Notes: a model not told the origin generated them from the letters alone. Counted from the stretch's first letter, positions 8,896-18,879 are shown. The stretch: 48,481 bases of DNA from Pseudomonadota bacterium (GCA_021845805.1 JAJZVD010000027.1:1-48481), one strand, 5' to 3'. Translations and numbers: made by a program.

Positions 8896-10129
8896 CGGCC
8901 GCCGCCCGTGCGGCCACGATGTGCTGCGCCAGATGCGCGGCGTCGTGCCAGCAGCCCCAGATGAAGGGCGAGGCCCGGCGCGACAGCCAGGGCAACCCCA
9001 GGAAATAGAGCCCCGGCACGGTCGAGACCCCCGCCTCATGCGCGGGGCGGCCCTTGTCGTCGAAGGCATCCACCTTCAGCCAGCCGAAATCGAGTCCGTA
9101 GCCCGTGGCCCATACGATGGCCGTGATCCCTTCCGCCGCCAGATCCAGCGCGCGCAGCGGATCGGTCGCGCAGGCGGGCAGCGGGCCGATCACCCGCGCG
9201 GCAGGGTCTTCGGGCAGCACGATCCCCGTGCGGGCAAGATAGGCATCGGCCTCGTCCAGCACCGACAGGTAGTTGGCATCACCCCGGGCGATGTTCGCGG
9301 CCAGATCGTCGGCGAACTGCAGCACCCCGTCGGCATAGGCCCCCGCCCGGCCCAGCAGCGTCATGCCGCGCGCCGCCAGTTCGCGAAAGTCGATCGTCCG
9401 CCCGCCATGCGCGCCAGAGACGGCGATGGTGACATGTTCTGTCCCGGGGCCGGGCGTGCGCATGTCCCACTTGCCCAGCACCCCCAGCCACCAGACGAAA
9501 TCGCGCCCGCGGTAGCGGATCGGCGGGCGGTCATGGGGGCCGACCGACAGGTACACGCGCTTGCCCGCGCGCAGCAATTCGTCGGCGATCTGCACCCCCG
9601 AGGCCCCGGCCCCCACCACCAACACGGCGCCCGCGGGCAACTGGCCGGGGTTCTTGTACCCCGCCGAATGCACCTGCATGATTCCGGCCGAGGTTGGTAC
9701 GACCGTGGGGATCAGCGGCTTCTGGAACGGCCCGGTGGCGGCCACGACACGCTGCGCCCTGATGCCCCCGGCACTGGTCTCGGCCAGAAAGCCCGCGCCA
9801 TCGGCCGTGCGGGTCAGCGCCGTCACCGTCACCCCGCAGCGGATCGGGCCGGCGTAGCGGGCGGCGTAGTCCTCGAAGTAGCGCACGATCCGATCCCTGG
9901 GCGCAAAGGCGAAGGCATCCACCCCCTCGAAGCTCATGTTGGGAAACCGGTCATGCCAGGCGGGGCCGTTGGCCACCAGCGAATCCCAGCGTTCCGACCG
10001 CCAGCGTTCGGCGATGCGGTGGCGTTCGAGCACCAGATGCGGAACGCGCGCGCGGGTCAGGTGCTCGCTCATGGCGATGCCCGACTGGCCGCCACCGATG
10101 ATGAGGGTGTCGATCTCTTCGACGGTCAT
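8882..10129 (-). CDS. flavin-containing monooxygenase-like NAD(P)/FAD oxidoreductase
   Basis: The 415-aa protein has an FAD Rossmann motif GGGQSG at residues 12-17, an NADPH-binding VVGAGASG at about 172 and the late ATGY motif (VWATGYGLDFGWLKVDAF). This matches the CzcO/YUCCA-like monooxygenase group, not the classical FMO with its FxGxxxHxxxY fingerprint. The start at 10129 has GGAGACGC upstream. A 10-bp palindrome AGAAATTTCT at 10206-10215 lies in its upstream region. The substrate is unknown. Confidence 0.88.
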   Translation of the reverse strand: MTVEEIDTLIIGGGQSGIAMSEHLTRARVPHLVLERHRIAERWRSERWDSLVANGPAWHDRFPNMSFEGVDAFAFAPRDRIVRYFEDYAARYAGPIRCGVTVTALTRTADGAGFLAETSAGGIRAQRVVAATGPFQKPLIPTVVPTSAGIMQVHSAGYKNPGQLPAGAVLVVGAGASGVQIADELLRAGKRVYLSVGPHDRPPIRYRGRDFVWWLGVLGKWDMRTPGPGTEHVTIAVSGAHGGRTIDFRELAARGMTLLGRAGAYADGVLQFADDLAANIARGDANYLSVLDEADAYLARTGIVLPEDPAARVIGPLPACATDPLRALDLAAEGITAIVWATGYGLDFGWLKVDAFDDKGRPAHEAGVSTVPGLYFLGLPWLSRRASPFIWGCWHDAAHLAQHIVAARAAAVKAG

Positions 10130-10243
10130 GTGCGTCTCCTGCCAGCGTCGCGCCGCGCGCCTGCGCGGCGGCCCGAAAGACGGTGTAGGCGCCCCGCTGG
10201 TTCGGAGAAATTTCTATTTTTCTCGGGTAGGATCAGGTTTTTC

Positions 10244-11002
10244 CTAAGCCTCGAGGCGCCGCCCCGCCCCGCGGATCAGCCCCACGCGCTGCAACAGCGC
10301 CGCATCGGCCAGAACCTCGGCCACCGGTGCATCCGCGGCGATCCGCCCGCCCGCGATCACTACCGCACGCGCCGCAATCTCGGCCACGCTGTCCATCTCA
10401 TGCGTCGCCGTAATGACCGTGCGCCCGCGTACCAGCTCGCCCGACAGCAGCTCCAAGAGGTCGTCACGGCTGCGCGGGTCCAGCGCGGCGGTGGGCTCGT
10501 CCAGCAGCAGCACCTCGGGTTCCGTCACCAGCACCGAGGCCAGCGCGACCTTCTTCTTCTCGCCCCCCGAAAGCCGGTGCGGCGCCCGGTGCCGCAGCGC
10601 GCCCAGACCGAACCGATCCAGCATCGCATCGACCGCCGCCAGAACCTGCGCCCGGCTCCAGCCCAGTTGCAGCGGGCCGAAGGCGATCTCGTCCAGCACG
10701 GTCGGGTTGAAAAGCTGCACGTCGGGCGACTGGAACACCAGACCCACACGGCGGCGAAAGGCGGTGTTTTCCGCCACCTGCGTCAGCCGCGCCTCGGTCA
10801 GCGGCGCGCCAAACGCCCGAACCTCGCCTGCCGTGGCAAAGGCCAGCCCGCAGAGCAACCGCAGCAGGGTGGACTTTCCCGATCCGTTCGGACCCATGAG
10901 CGCAACGCGCTCGCCTGCCGCCACCGTCAGGTCGATCCCGTCGAGTGCCGCCCCTTCGCGATAGGAAAAGCCCACGGACGACAAGGCAAAGACCGCGCTC
11001 AT
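10244..11002 (-). CDS. nikO: ECF-type nickel/cobalt transporter ATPase
   Basis: This 252-aa CbiO/NikO-type ATPase has Walker A GPNGSGKST at about 37-45, the Q-loop LVFQSPDVQLF, signature LSGGEKKK and Walker B VLLLDEPTAALD. The SPDVQLF segment is typical of ECF ATPases. The start overlaps the nikQ stop (ATGA, 10999-11002). Together with NikM and NikQ it forms an energy-coupling importer. The divergent nikR points to nickel, although the same family also imports cobalt. Confidence 0.92.
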   Translation of the reverse strand: MSAVFALSSVGFSYREGAALDGIDLTVAAGERVALMGPNGSGKSTLLRLLCGLAFATAGEVRAFGAPLTEARLTQVAENTAFRRRVGLVFQSPDVQLFNPTVLDEIAFGPLQLGWSRAQVLAAVDAMLDRFGLGALRHRAPHRLSGGEKKKVALASVLVTEPEVLLLDEPTAALDPRSRDDLLELLSGELVRGRTVITATHEMDSVAEIAARAVVIAGGRIAADAPVAEVLADAALLQRVGLIRGAGRRLEA

Positions 11003-11859
11003 CGCCCCCCCAGCACGATCGCCAGCGGCACCAGCAGAGCCACACCGGCCGCCAGACCATCGCGCGGGCGCAGGCGGAAATCATCGATCAGCCGCACGTT
11101 GCCCCGGTAACCGCGCGCCACCATCGCCAGATGCACCTCGCCCGCAAGCGCCAGCGAACGGGTCAGCAGCACGCCCACGCCCGTCACCAGCAGCCTCCGC
11201 CGCGCGGCGGCGCCCGGCGGGGCCAGCATCCGCGCCCGGCGGGCCTCGAACATCTGCAAGGCGGTCTGCAACAGCAGGAAGATGTAGCGGTGCGTCATCC
11301 CCAGCAGGCCCACCAGCCCCACCGGCACGCCCACCGCCCGCATCGCCTTCAGCACATGGCTCCACGGCGTCGTCAGGATCAGAAGCGCGGCAAAGCTCGC
11401 CGCCGTCTCGGCCCGCCCCAGCAGGAAGGCGGCCGAGGTCAGCCCCGGCGCCGTCACCGGCCAGCCCAGTCCCGGCAGGTGCAGGATCGCGGGCCCCGGC
11501 ACCAGCACCAGCGCCGGCAGCGCCAGCGCCCCCGAGAACAGCGCCACCCCCAGCCAGACCTGCCGCGCCATCCGCCCCGGCGCCAGCCGCGAGGCCAGCG
11601 CCAGCCCCACCGCCAGCGCGAACAGCGCCGCCAGAACCGCTAGCCGATGGGTCAGCGTGACCGACAGGATCAGCGCGCCCAGTCCGATCAGCTTGGCGCG
11701 CGGGTCCAGCACCTGCAGCAGACCCCGGCGCGCCGCCGTGGACTCGGCCCCGCCTGCATGCTCCATCGCCCCGACCAGGCCGTGCAACAGCCCCTCGATC
11801 CCGCCGCCGGGGCCGCGGGCGCAGCCGCAGCGGCCAAAGGGGGTGGCACCGTCCGGCAT
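10999..11859 (-). CDS. nikQ: ECF-type nickel/cobalt transporter transmembrane T component
   Basis: The 286-aa EcfT/CbiQ-type membrane subunit couples the ATPase to the substrate-binding M component. Several helices are visible from about residue 55 onward. The two T-component coupling motifs are recognisable: EARRARM and the later MVARGYRG. The first about 40 residues form a Gly/Cys-containing extension (FGRCGCARGPGGG) not usual in the family, so a later start cannot be excluded. It lies 4 nt after nikM. Confidence 0.9.
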   Translation of the reverse strand: MPDGATPFGRCGCARGPGGGIEGLLHGLVGAMEHAGGAESTAARRGLLQVLDPRAKLIGLGALILSVTLTHRLAVLAALFALAVGLALASRLAPGRMARQVWLGVALFSGALALPALVLVPGPAILHLPGLGWPVTAPGLTSAAFLLGRAETAASFAALLILTTPWSHVLKAMRAVGVPVGLVGLLGMTHRYIFLLLQTALQMFEARRARMLAPPGAAARRRLLVTGVGVLLTRSLALAGEVHLAMVARGYRGNVRLIDDFRLRPRDGLAAGVALLVPLAIVLGGR

Positions 11860-11863
11860 CGGC

Positions 11864-12904
11864 TCAGGCCGCCCGCCGGGCAGCCAGCATCGCCACCAGA
11901 CCGAAGACCACCAGGATCAGCCCGCCGCCCACCATGGCCGACAGGATGTAGCCGAAGGCCGCGCTGTGCAGGAAGGCGGGCGCATAATCGGGCATCGGCG
12001 CCGTCCAGAGGCCGGCCAGACGCGCCAGTCCAGCGGGGGCGGCGACCGGCGGCGCCATGTTGCCCGAGGCGGTGGCCATCGCCTGCCGGGCCGCGGCATC
12101 GGCGAAAGCACCCGCGCCCCATTCGCCCCAGGCCGTGCCCGCCGCCAGAAGGCCCAGCGGGCTGGCCACCATCAGCACGCCAAGCCCCAGCCAGAAGCGC
12201 CGCATCCGCCGCCAGGGAACCGCGAGGCCCGCAGTGCGCCGCAGCAGTTCAGGCTCGCTCGCCTGAAGCCAGGCGATCAGGCCGCCGGTAATCAGCGCCT
12301 CGGCCAGCCCGGCAAAGGTCAGGTGGCCCAGCAGCATCGCGGGCACCGCGACAGACAGCGGATAGGGCGCGTAAAGCGGGGCGCCCGCCGCATCGTGGAA
12401 AAGCGCGGGCTGAAGCCCGAACTCGACCCCCGCACAGAGCGCCGCGACATTGATCGCCACATAGCCCGCCATCGCCCCGGCCACCACGCGCCGCCGCGAT
12501 GTCAGCGCCGCATTGCCCGCGATCAGCCGATAGACCGCATAGGCCACCAGCGCGCCCACCACCGCCATGTTCAGACTGTTGGCGCCAAAGGTGGTCAGGC
12601 CCCCGTCGCCGAAGAACACGGCCTGCACCAGAAGCGCGATGGAAATGGCCGCGATGGCGGGCCAGGGCCCCAGCACGATCGCCGCGATCCCCATTCCCAC
12701 CGCATGGCCGCTGGTTCCCCCGGGCAGGGGCACGTTGAACATCATCACGACGAAGCAGAAGGCCGAGACCAGCGCGATCAGCGGCACCGCCGTCGTCTGC
12801 ATCATCGCCCCCACCCGGCGCGAGGCGACGATCCAGAAGGGCAGCGCCGCGGCATAGGTCACGGCACAGGTGGCAGGGGAAAGATAGCCGTCGGGAATAT
12901 GCAT
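11864..12904 (-). CDS. nikM: nickel/cobalt transporter M component fused to a NikN/PDGLE-like domain
   Basis: The 346-aa membrane protein starts MHIPDGYLSP, the metal-binding N-terminus of CbiM/NikM; the free amino group, His2 and Asp5 region bind the metal by family knowledge. The CbiM domain covers about 1-215. The C-terminal part (ASPLGLLAAGTAWGEWG and a final helix) is a PDGLE/NikN-like module, so no separate nikN is needed. It is the first gene of nikMQO, transcribed away from nikR across a NikR-type operator. Confidence 0.92.
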   Translation of the reverse strand: MHIPDGYLSPATCAVTYAAALPFWIVASRRVGAMMQTTAVPLIALVSAFCFVVMMFNVPLPGGTSGHAVGMGIAAIVLGPWPAIAAISIALLVQAVFFGDGGLTTFGANSLNMAVVGALVAYAVYRLIAGNAALTSRRRVVAGAMAGYVAINVAALCAGVEFGLQPALFHDAAGAPLYAPYPLSVAVPAMLLGHLTFAGLAEALITGGLIAWLQASEPELLRRTAGLAVPWRRMRRFWLGLGVLMVASPLGLLAAGTAWGEWGAGAFADAAARQAMATASGNMAPPVAAPAGLARLAGLWTAPMPDYAPAFLHSAAFGYILSAMVGGGLILVVFGLVAMLAARRAA

Positions 12905-12959
12905 GGCGCCCTCGGTTTGCGGTGACGCTAGGACCCGCCGCCACGACCGGTCAAGCCGC

Positions 12960-12989
12960 GATATGATTTCTTTGCCCTATGATCATATC
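12960..12989. promoter_or_regulatory. NikR operator-like inverted repeat
   Basis: GATATGAT at 12960-12967 and ATCATATC at 12982-12989 form a perfect 8-bp inverted repeat with 14 nt between. Read as TATGA-N16-TCATA it has the same half-sites and spacing as the E. coli NikR box (GTATGA-N16-TCATAC). It lies between the divergent nikM and nikR starts, so it probably controls both. Confidence 0.8.
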
Positions 12990-13070
12990 CGTGCAGCGCA
13001 GTGCCGCAGAATTGGACACCGCGCGGGTTTCGCGCCAGAACAAGGGGCGGATCAGCCACAGGAGCCCCCG

Positions 13071-13538
13071 ATGCAGCGCGTCACCATCACGGTCGAGGAC
13101 GAGCTTCTGGCCGATCTGGATGCCTATATGGATCGCTCTGGCGCCACCAACCGGTCCGAGGCGCTGCGCGACCTGATGCGCCGGGCGCTGGCTCGCACCG
13201 CCCCGCCCGAGGCCGAATGCATCGGGGTGATCAGCTACACGCTCGACCTGTCGAAACGCGACCTGATGCGCCGGGTGCCCCTGCGTCGGCATGAACAGCA
13301 CGATGTCGCGGTCGCCTCGCTGTCGGTTCCGCTCGACCATGAAGAGGCGGTCGAGGTCACGGTGATGCGCGGCAAGGTGGATGCGGTGGAAACCTTTGCC
13401 AACGGGCTGTTTCTGGAACGCGGCGTGCGCCATGGCCGCCTGTCGCTGGTGCCGGTGTTCGAGATGTTCGAGGAACACGGCCACGGCCCTCACGGCGCCC
13501 ACCGGCACAGCCACCTGAAGGTGCTGGACAATTTCTGA
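13071..13538 (+). CDS. nikR: NikR-like ribbon-helix-helix regulator with altered nickel site
   Basis: The 155-aa protein starts MQRVTITVEDELLADLD, a typical NikR ribbon-helix-helix, and continues with the ACT-like regulatory domain (ERGVRHGRLSLVP). ATG 13071 has AGGAG upstream; the in-frame extension to 12903 is not supported. Aligned by eye with E. coli NikR, His76 is kept (H74), but His87, His89 and Cys95 correspond to S85, P87 and A93. A C-terminal His-rich tail (H136, H138, H141, H144, H146, H148) is added. Metal sensing must therefore differ from the E. coli scheme, or use the tail. It is divergent from nikMQO. Confidence 0.9.
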   Translation: MQRVTITVEDELLADLDAYMDRSGATNRSEALRDLMRRALARTAPPEAECIGVISYTLDLSKRDLMRRVPLRRHEQHDVAVASLSVPLDHEEAVEVTVMRGKVDAVETFANGLFLERGVRHGRLSLVPVFEMFEEHGHGPHGAHRHSHLKVLDNF

Positions 13539-13629
13539 CGCCTGCGGCGACGGCACTGTTTTCCCCGCGCATCGCGGGCAGGCGCTGCTATGGTGGCCCC
13601 GTGTGACCCGCAAGAGGCAGGAGGCAACC

Positions 13630-13875
13630 TTGGGCATCATCGCCATGCTGATCATCGGCGCCATCGCAGGCTGGCTGGCCGGGCAGATCGTATCAGGCTA
13701 CGGCTTCGGCCTGGTCGGCAACATCGTCGTGGGCATCGTCGGCGCCGTCGTCGCGGGGGTGATCTTCCCCCGCATCGGGCTGGGCTTTGGCGGCGGGACG
13801 CTTGCCGCGATCATCCACGCCACCCTGGGCGCGGTGATCCTGCTGTTCCTGATCAAGATCGTCAAACGGGCCTGA
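13630..13875 (+). CDS. GlsB/YeaQ/YmgE-family stress-response membrane protein
   Basis: The 81-aa hydrophobic protein (MGIIAMLIIGAIAGWLAGQIV... GNIVVGIVGAVVAG) is a standard transglycosylase-associated/GlsB family member, with three membrane helices rich in Gly. I chose the TTG start at 13630, with AGGAGG at 13619-13624 and a 5-nt spacer; the 13603 start adds nine charged residues and is out of keeping with the family length of about 82. Its role in general stress response is known only by association. Confidence 0.85.
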   Translation: MGIIAMLIIGAIAGWLAGQIVSGYGFGLVGNIVVGIVGAVVAGVIFPRIGLGFGGGTLAAIIHATLGAVILLFLIKIVKRA

Positions 13876-13886
13876 GCGGCGCGAAG

Positions 13887-13911
13887 GGGCCGGGCGGCAC
13901 CCGCCCGGCCC
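13887..13911. terminator. GC-rich hairpin between convergent genes
   Basis: GGGCCGGGCGG (13887-13897) and CCGCCCGGCCC (13901-13911) form a perfect 11-bp stem with a 3-nt loop. It lies exactly between the stops of the GlsB-like gene (13875) and the creatinase gene (13918). It has no T run, so it is probably a bidirectional pausing or 3'-protecting structure more than a classic terminator. Confidence 0.55.
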
Positions 13912-13917
13912 GGCATG

Positions 13918-15126
13918 TCAGCCCACGACGTTGAACGCCGGACCATAGGGGTAGTGGGTGATGTCCTCTGCCCCGTCCTCGGTGATGACCAGGATGTCAT
14001 GCTCGCGGTAGCCGCCCGCACCGGGCTGGCCTTCGGCGATGGTCAGCATGGGTTCCATGCTGATGACCATCCCCGGCTCCAGCACCGTGTCGATGTCTTC
14101 GCGCAGTTCCAGCCCCGCTTCGCGGCCGTAATAGTGCGACAAGACGCCGAACGAGTGGCCGTAGCCGAAGGTGCGGTATTGCAGCAGGTCGCGTTCGGCA
14201 AAGAAGGCGTTGATCTTGGCCGTCACCTCGGCACAGCTTGCGCCGGGCTTCAGAAGACTCATGCCGTATTCATGGGCCGCCACGTTCGCCTCCCACAGCT
14301 TGAGGCTGGCGGTATCGACCTCGCCCACGAACATCGTGCGTTCCAGCGCGGTGTAATAGCCCGAGATCATCGGAAAGCAGTTCAGGCTCAGGATGTCGCC
14401 GCGCGTCAGCACCCGCCCGGTGACCGGGTTGTGCGCGCCATCGGTGTCGATCCCCGACTGGAACCACACCCAGGTATCGCGATACTCGGCCGCCGGAAAC
14501 CGCTTCGCGATCTCGACTTCCATCGCGTCACGGCCCGCCATGGCCACGTCGATCTCGCGCACCCCCGCCTTCACCGCGTCGCGGATGGCATAGCCGCCCA
14601 CGTCGGCCACCGCGGCCCCGGCGCGGATCAGCTCGATCTCGGCCGGGCTTTTCATCATCCGCTGCTGCATGGTGGCGGGCGCGATATCCATCCCGCGCTT
14701 TGGTTTCAGGAAACCGTTCAGCTTGTCGGATTGCACCAGCGTCAGGTGATCGGCTTCCACCCCCACCGCCTTGCCGGTGCCCACCACATGCGCGACCGCG
14801 CGCCAGTAGTTGTCGCGCTTCCAGTCGGTGTAGGTGATGCTGTCGCCATGGCAGCGCCGCCAGGGCTGGCCCGCGTCGATCCCCGCGGAAATCGTCACGC
14901 AGTCGGTGGGCGTGACGACCAGCGCATAGGGCCGCCCGAAGGAGCAGTAGAGGAACCCCGAATAATAGGCGATGTTGTGCATCGAGGTGAGCACCGCCGC
15001 ATCCAGCGAATGCACCTCGAGAATGTCGCGCAGGCCCGCGATGCGGTCCTCGTATTCATCGGCCGCAAAGGGCAGCGCCACCTTGTCGCCGTTGTGAAAG
15101 CGGTAGAATTCCGGGCGTTCAGTCAT
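13918..15126 (-). CDS. creatinase-type M24 hydrolase (creatine amidinohydrolase)
   Basis: The 402-aa protein has the length and block pattern of Pseudomonas creatinase as I remember it: an N-terminal RFHNGDK motif, YYSGFLYCSFGRPYALVVT, QPWRR, YTDWKRDNY, DTWVWFQSGI(D)TDGAHNP, LSLNCFPMISGYYTALERTMF and YRTFGYGHSFGVLSHYYGREAGLELREDIDTVLEPGMV. Creatinase splits creatine to sarcosine and urea and, unlike other M24 enzymes, needs no metal. I chose the start at 15126 for length; an in-frame ATG four codons earlier exists. No sarcosine oxidase or creatininase is in the window, so a related amidinohydrolase substrate is possible. Confidence 0.88.
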   Translation of the reverse strand: MTERPEFYRFHNGDKVALPFAADEYEDRIAGLRDILEVHSLDAAVLTSMHNIAYYSGFLYCSFGRPYALVVTPTDCVTISAGIDAGQPWRRCHGDSITYTDWKRDNYWRAVAHVVGTGKAVGVEADHLTLVQSDKLNGFLKPKRGMDIAPATMQQRMMKSPAEIELIRAGAAVADVGGYAIRDAVKAGVREIDVAMAGRDAMEVEIAKRFPAAEYRDTWVWFQSGIDTDGAHNPVTGRVLTRGDILSLNCFPMISGYYTALERTMFVGEVDTASLKLWEANVAAHEYGMSLLKPGASCAEVTAKINAFFAERDLLQYRTFGYGHSFGVLSHYYGREAGLELREDIDTVLEPGMVISMEPMLTIAEGQPGAGGYREHDILVITEDGAEDITHYPYGPAFNVVG

Positions 15127-15299
15127 GTCAGACCCCATAGGCCGGGGCCCGCATCTGCCGTGGACCCCGAAAGGTCCCGGCGTACAGGACGGGAGCGGAT
15201 GATCCGCAAGCGGCGGGGCCTCGGGCCCCTGTGGCGACGCCATCGCCACGGCTCGCGCGCAGGATGCCGCGCGGATGCCCGCCGCGCAAGGGGGTGTGG

Positions 15300-16253
15300 T
15301 CAAACCACCGGCGTCGGCAGCGGGCGGCCCGCGAAATGGGCGGCGAGGTTGTCGCGCATGAGTTGCCCCATGGCGCGGCGGGTCTCGACCGTGGCCGAGC
15401 CGTGGTGGGGTTGCAGCAGCACGTTCGGCAGCGTGAGGAACCGAGGGTTGACCTGCGGCTCGCCCTCGAACACGTCGAGCGCCGCGCCCGCGATCCACCC
15501 CGCCTCCAGCGCGTCAAGCAGCGCCGCCTCGTCGATGTTGGCGGCGCGGCTGACGTTGACCACCCAGCCCTCGGGGCCCAGCGCCGCGAGCACCGCCGCC
15601 CCGACGATGTGCCGGGTGGCCGCCGAGGCGGCAAGCGTCACGAACAGCACATCGGACTGCCGCGCCAGGTCCACCGGGTCGGGCCGCCAGGCCCAGCCCG
15701 CGGGCACCTCTTTCGGGGTCTGGGCGGAATAGGCGACCTGCATCCCGAAGCCTGCGCAGCGGTCCGCCACCGCCCGCCCGATCCGCCCAAGCCCCAGGAT
15801 CCCCGCGCGCCGCCCGCTGACCCGCCGGCGCAGCGGCAGCCCGCCGCCCGCGCCCCAGGCGCCGCTGCGCACATGGGCATCGGCCGCCACGATCCCGCGG
15901 CCAAGCGCCAGCATCATCCCCACCGCAAGATCGGCCACGTCATCGGTGAGCACATCGGGGGTGTTGGTCACCCGGATGCCGCGCGCACGGCACAGCGCGA
16001 GGTCAATCGCGTCATAGCCCACACCGTAGGCGGCCACGATCTCCACCGCCGGGCAGGCGGCAAGAACCGCGGCGCTGACACCGGCCGCGCCGTTGGTGGC
16101 GATCGCCCGCACCCCGGGCCCCACCTGCGCCAGCAGCGCGGCCGGGTCGGGCGCGTCGAAGAGCCTGTGCACCGTGAAGGCTTCGGCCAGCGGCGCCTCG
16201 TCCCAGGCAGGGTAGCGGGTCAGTTGCAGCAGGTGGGGCTTGGCCATCGCCAT
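15300..16253 (-). CDS. D-isomer-specific 2-hydroxyacid dehydrogenase
   Basis: The 317-aa NAD(P)-dependent dehydrogenase has the nucleotide-binding motif GLGRIGRAVADRCAGFGMQV and the catalytic Arg (NVSRAANIDE), Glu (DVFEGEPQVN) and His (LQPHHGSAT) expected of the glyoxylate/hydroxypyruvate reductase group. I chose the ATG at 16253, with GAAGGAG 4-9 nt upstream; the frame extends nine codons further without support. It is divergent from the aminopeptidase gene. The precise 2-oxoacid substrate is not determined by the sequence. Confidence 0.88.
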   Translation of the reverse strand: MAMAKPHLLQLTRYPAWDEAPLAEAFTVHRLFDAPDPAALLAQVGPGVRAIATNGAAGVSAAVLAACPAVEIVAAYGVGYDAIDLALCRARGIRVTNTPDVLTDDVADLAVGMMLALGRGIVAADAHVRSGAWGAGGGLPLRRRVSGRRAGILGLGRIGRAVADRCAGFGMQVAYSAQTPKEVPAGWAWRPDPVDLARQSDVLFVTLAASAATRHIVGAAVLAALGPEGWVVNVSRAANIDEAALLDALEAGWIAGAALDVFEGEPQVNPRFLTLPNVLLQPHHGSATVETRRAMGQLMRDNLAAHFAGRPLPTPVV

Positions 16254-16379
16254 CGTCTCCTTCCGGGTCGGCCCGACCACGCCAGAGCCACGCGGCGATG
16301 TCGAGCCCGAAAACGCCCCGGATTGACCCCGCGGCCCGGCGCGCTAGGGTCACGCCCGTGTTGCAAGCCGGAGGCGCCC

Positions 16380-17615
<1,236 letters not shown>

Positions 17616-17619
17616 CGCG

Positions 17620-18879
17620 CTACAGCCCGTAGCGCGCCACCGTCAGCCCGTCGAAGTCGATCTCGGGGCGCTTGCCAAGCACCAGATCGGCCACCGCCCG
17701 CCCGGAACCCGCGGCCATGGTCCAGCCCAGCGTGCCATGGCCGGTGTTCAGGAACAGGTTGGGGTACTGCGTCGACCCGAGGATCGGGGTGCCATCCGGC
17801 GTCATCGGGCGCAGGCCGGTCCAGCCTTCGGCGCGCGACACGTCGCCCCCGTGGGGGAACAGGTCGCCGATCACATGGCGCACCGTGTCGGTGGCATGGG
17901 GGCCAAGCCGCCCCGAATAGCCCGCGATTTCCGCCTGCCCCGCCACCCGGATGCGGTCGCCCAGCCGCGTGATCGCCACCTTGTGGGTTTCGTCCATCAC
18001 CGTCGACTGCGGCGCCATCGCATCATCCGTCACCGGCAGCGTCACCGAGTAGCCCTTGACCGGGTAGACCGGGATCCGCAGCCCGATCGGCTTCAGCAGG
18101 ATCGGTGCATAGCTGCCCAGCGCGCAGACATAGGCATCGCCCGTCACCCGGCCCATCTGGTCGGTATCGACGCCGATCACCCGCCCGTTTTCCACTGCGA
18201 TCTGGTCGATGGTCTGGGCGTAGTGGAACGTCACCCCCCGCGCCTGCGCCCGCGCGGCCAGCCCCATGGTGAACATCCGGCAATCGCCGGTGCGGTCGGC
18301 CGTCAGCCGCAGGCCGCCCACGAACTTGTCACGCACCGCGGCCAGCGCGGGTTCCACGGCGATGCAGCCGTCGGGGTCCAGTACCTCGAAGGGGGAATCG
18401 AAGGCCGCCAGCACCTCCTGATCGGCCTGCGAGCCCTTCAACTGCTTCTCGGTGCGGAAGAGCTGCAACGTGCCCTGCGACCGGCCGTCATAGTCGATGC
18501 CGGTCTCGGCGATCAGGTCGGGCAGCACGTCGCGGCTGTAGTTCGACACCCGCACCATCCGGCTCTTGTTCAGCGCGTAGCTTTTCTCGTTGCAGTTCAG
18601 CAGCATCTGCGCGCCCCAGGCCCACATCGTGGGGCTGATCAGCGGCCAGATGAACAGCGGCCGCCGCTTCATGAACAGCCACTTCAGCGCCTTCATCGGG
18701 ATGCCCGGCGCCGCCCAGGGCGAGGTCATGCCATAGCTCAGCTCGCCCGCGTTGGCGTAGCTTGTCTCCAGCCCCGGGCCCGCCTGCCGGTCGAGCACGA
18801 CCACCTCGGCCCCCTGGCTTGCCAGATACCAGGCCGTGGTCACGCCCACGACCCCGGCCCCCATCACCACGACCCGCAT
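17620..18879 (-). CDS. dadA: D-amino acid dehydrogenase DadA
   Basis: The 419-aa FAD enzyme oxidises D-amino acids to 2-oxoacids and passes electrons to the respiratory chain. The dinucleotide motif VMGAGVVGVTTAWYLASQG is at the N-terminus, followed by ETSYANAGELSYGMTSPWAAPG, which is characteristic of DadA. The C-terminal GWTGLRPMTPDGTPILG and NTGHGTLGWTMAAGSG close the FAD site. I start at 18879 (MRVVVMGAG); the 63 preceding in-frame codons run into the ilvD terminator. No alanine racemase gene is next to it. Confidence 0.92.
   Translation of the reverse strand: MRVVVMGAGVVGVTTAWYLASQGAEVVVLDRQAGPGLETSYANAGELSYGMTSPWAAPGIPMKALKWLFMKRRPLFIWPLISPTMWAWGAQMLLNCNEKSYALNKSRMVRVSNYSRDVLPDLIAETGIDYDGRSQGTLQLFRTEKQLKGSQADQEVLAAFDSPFEVLDPDGCIAVEPALAAVRDKFVGGLRLTADRTGDCRMFTMGLAARAQARGVTFHYAQTIDQIAVENGRVIGVDTDQMGRVTGDAYVCALGSYAPILLKPIGLRIPVYPVKGYSVTLPVTDDAMAPQSTVMDETHKVAITRLGDRIRVAGQAEIAGYSGRLGPHATDTVRHVIGDLFPHGGDVSRAEGWTGLRPMTPDGTPILGSTQYPNLFLNTGHGTLGWTMAAGSGRAVADLVLGKRPEIDFDGLTVARYGL

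Noticed and set aside
10206-10215. Palindrome AGAAATTTCT upstream of the monooxygenase
   Set aside because: A 10-bp AT palindrome without a second copy or a clear promoter beside it; too little to call an operator.
12903-13070. N-terminal extension of NikR
   Set aside because: The extension covers the operator region and is unlike NikR, whose family start MQRVTIT coincides with ATG 13071 and an AGGAG site.
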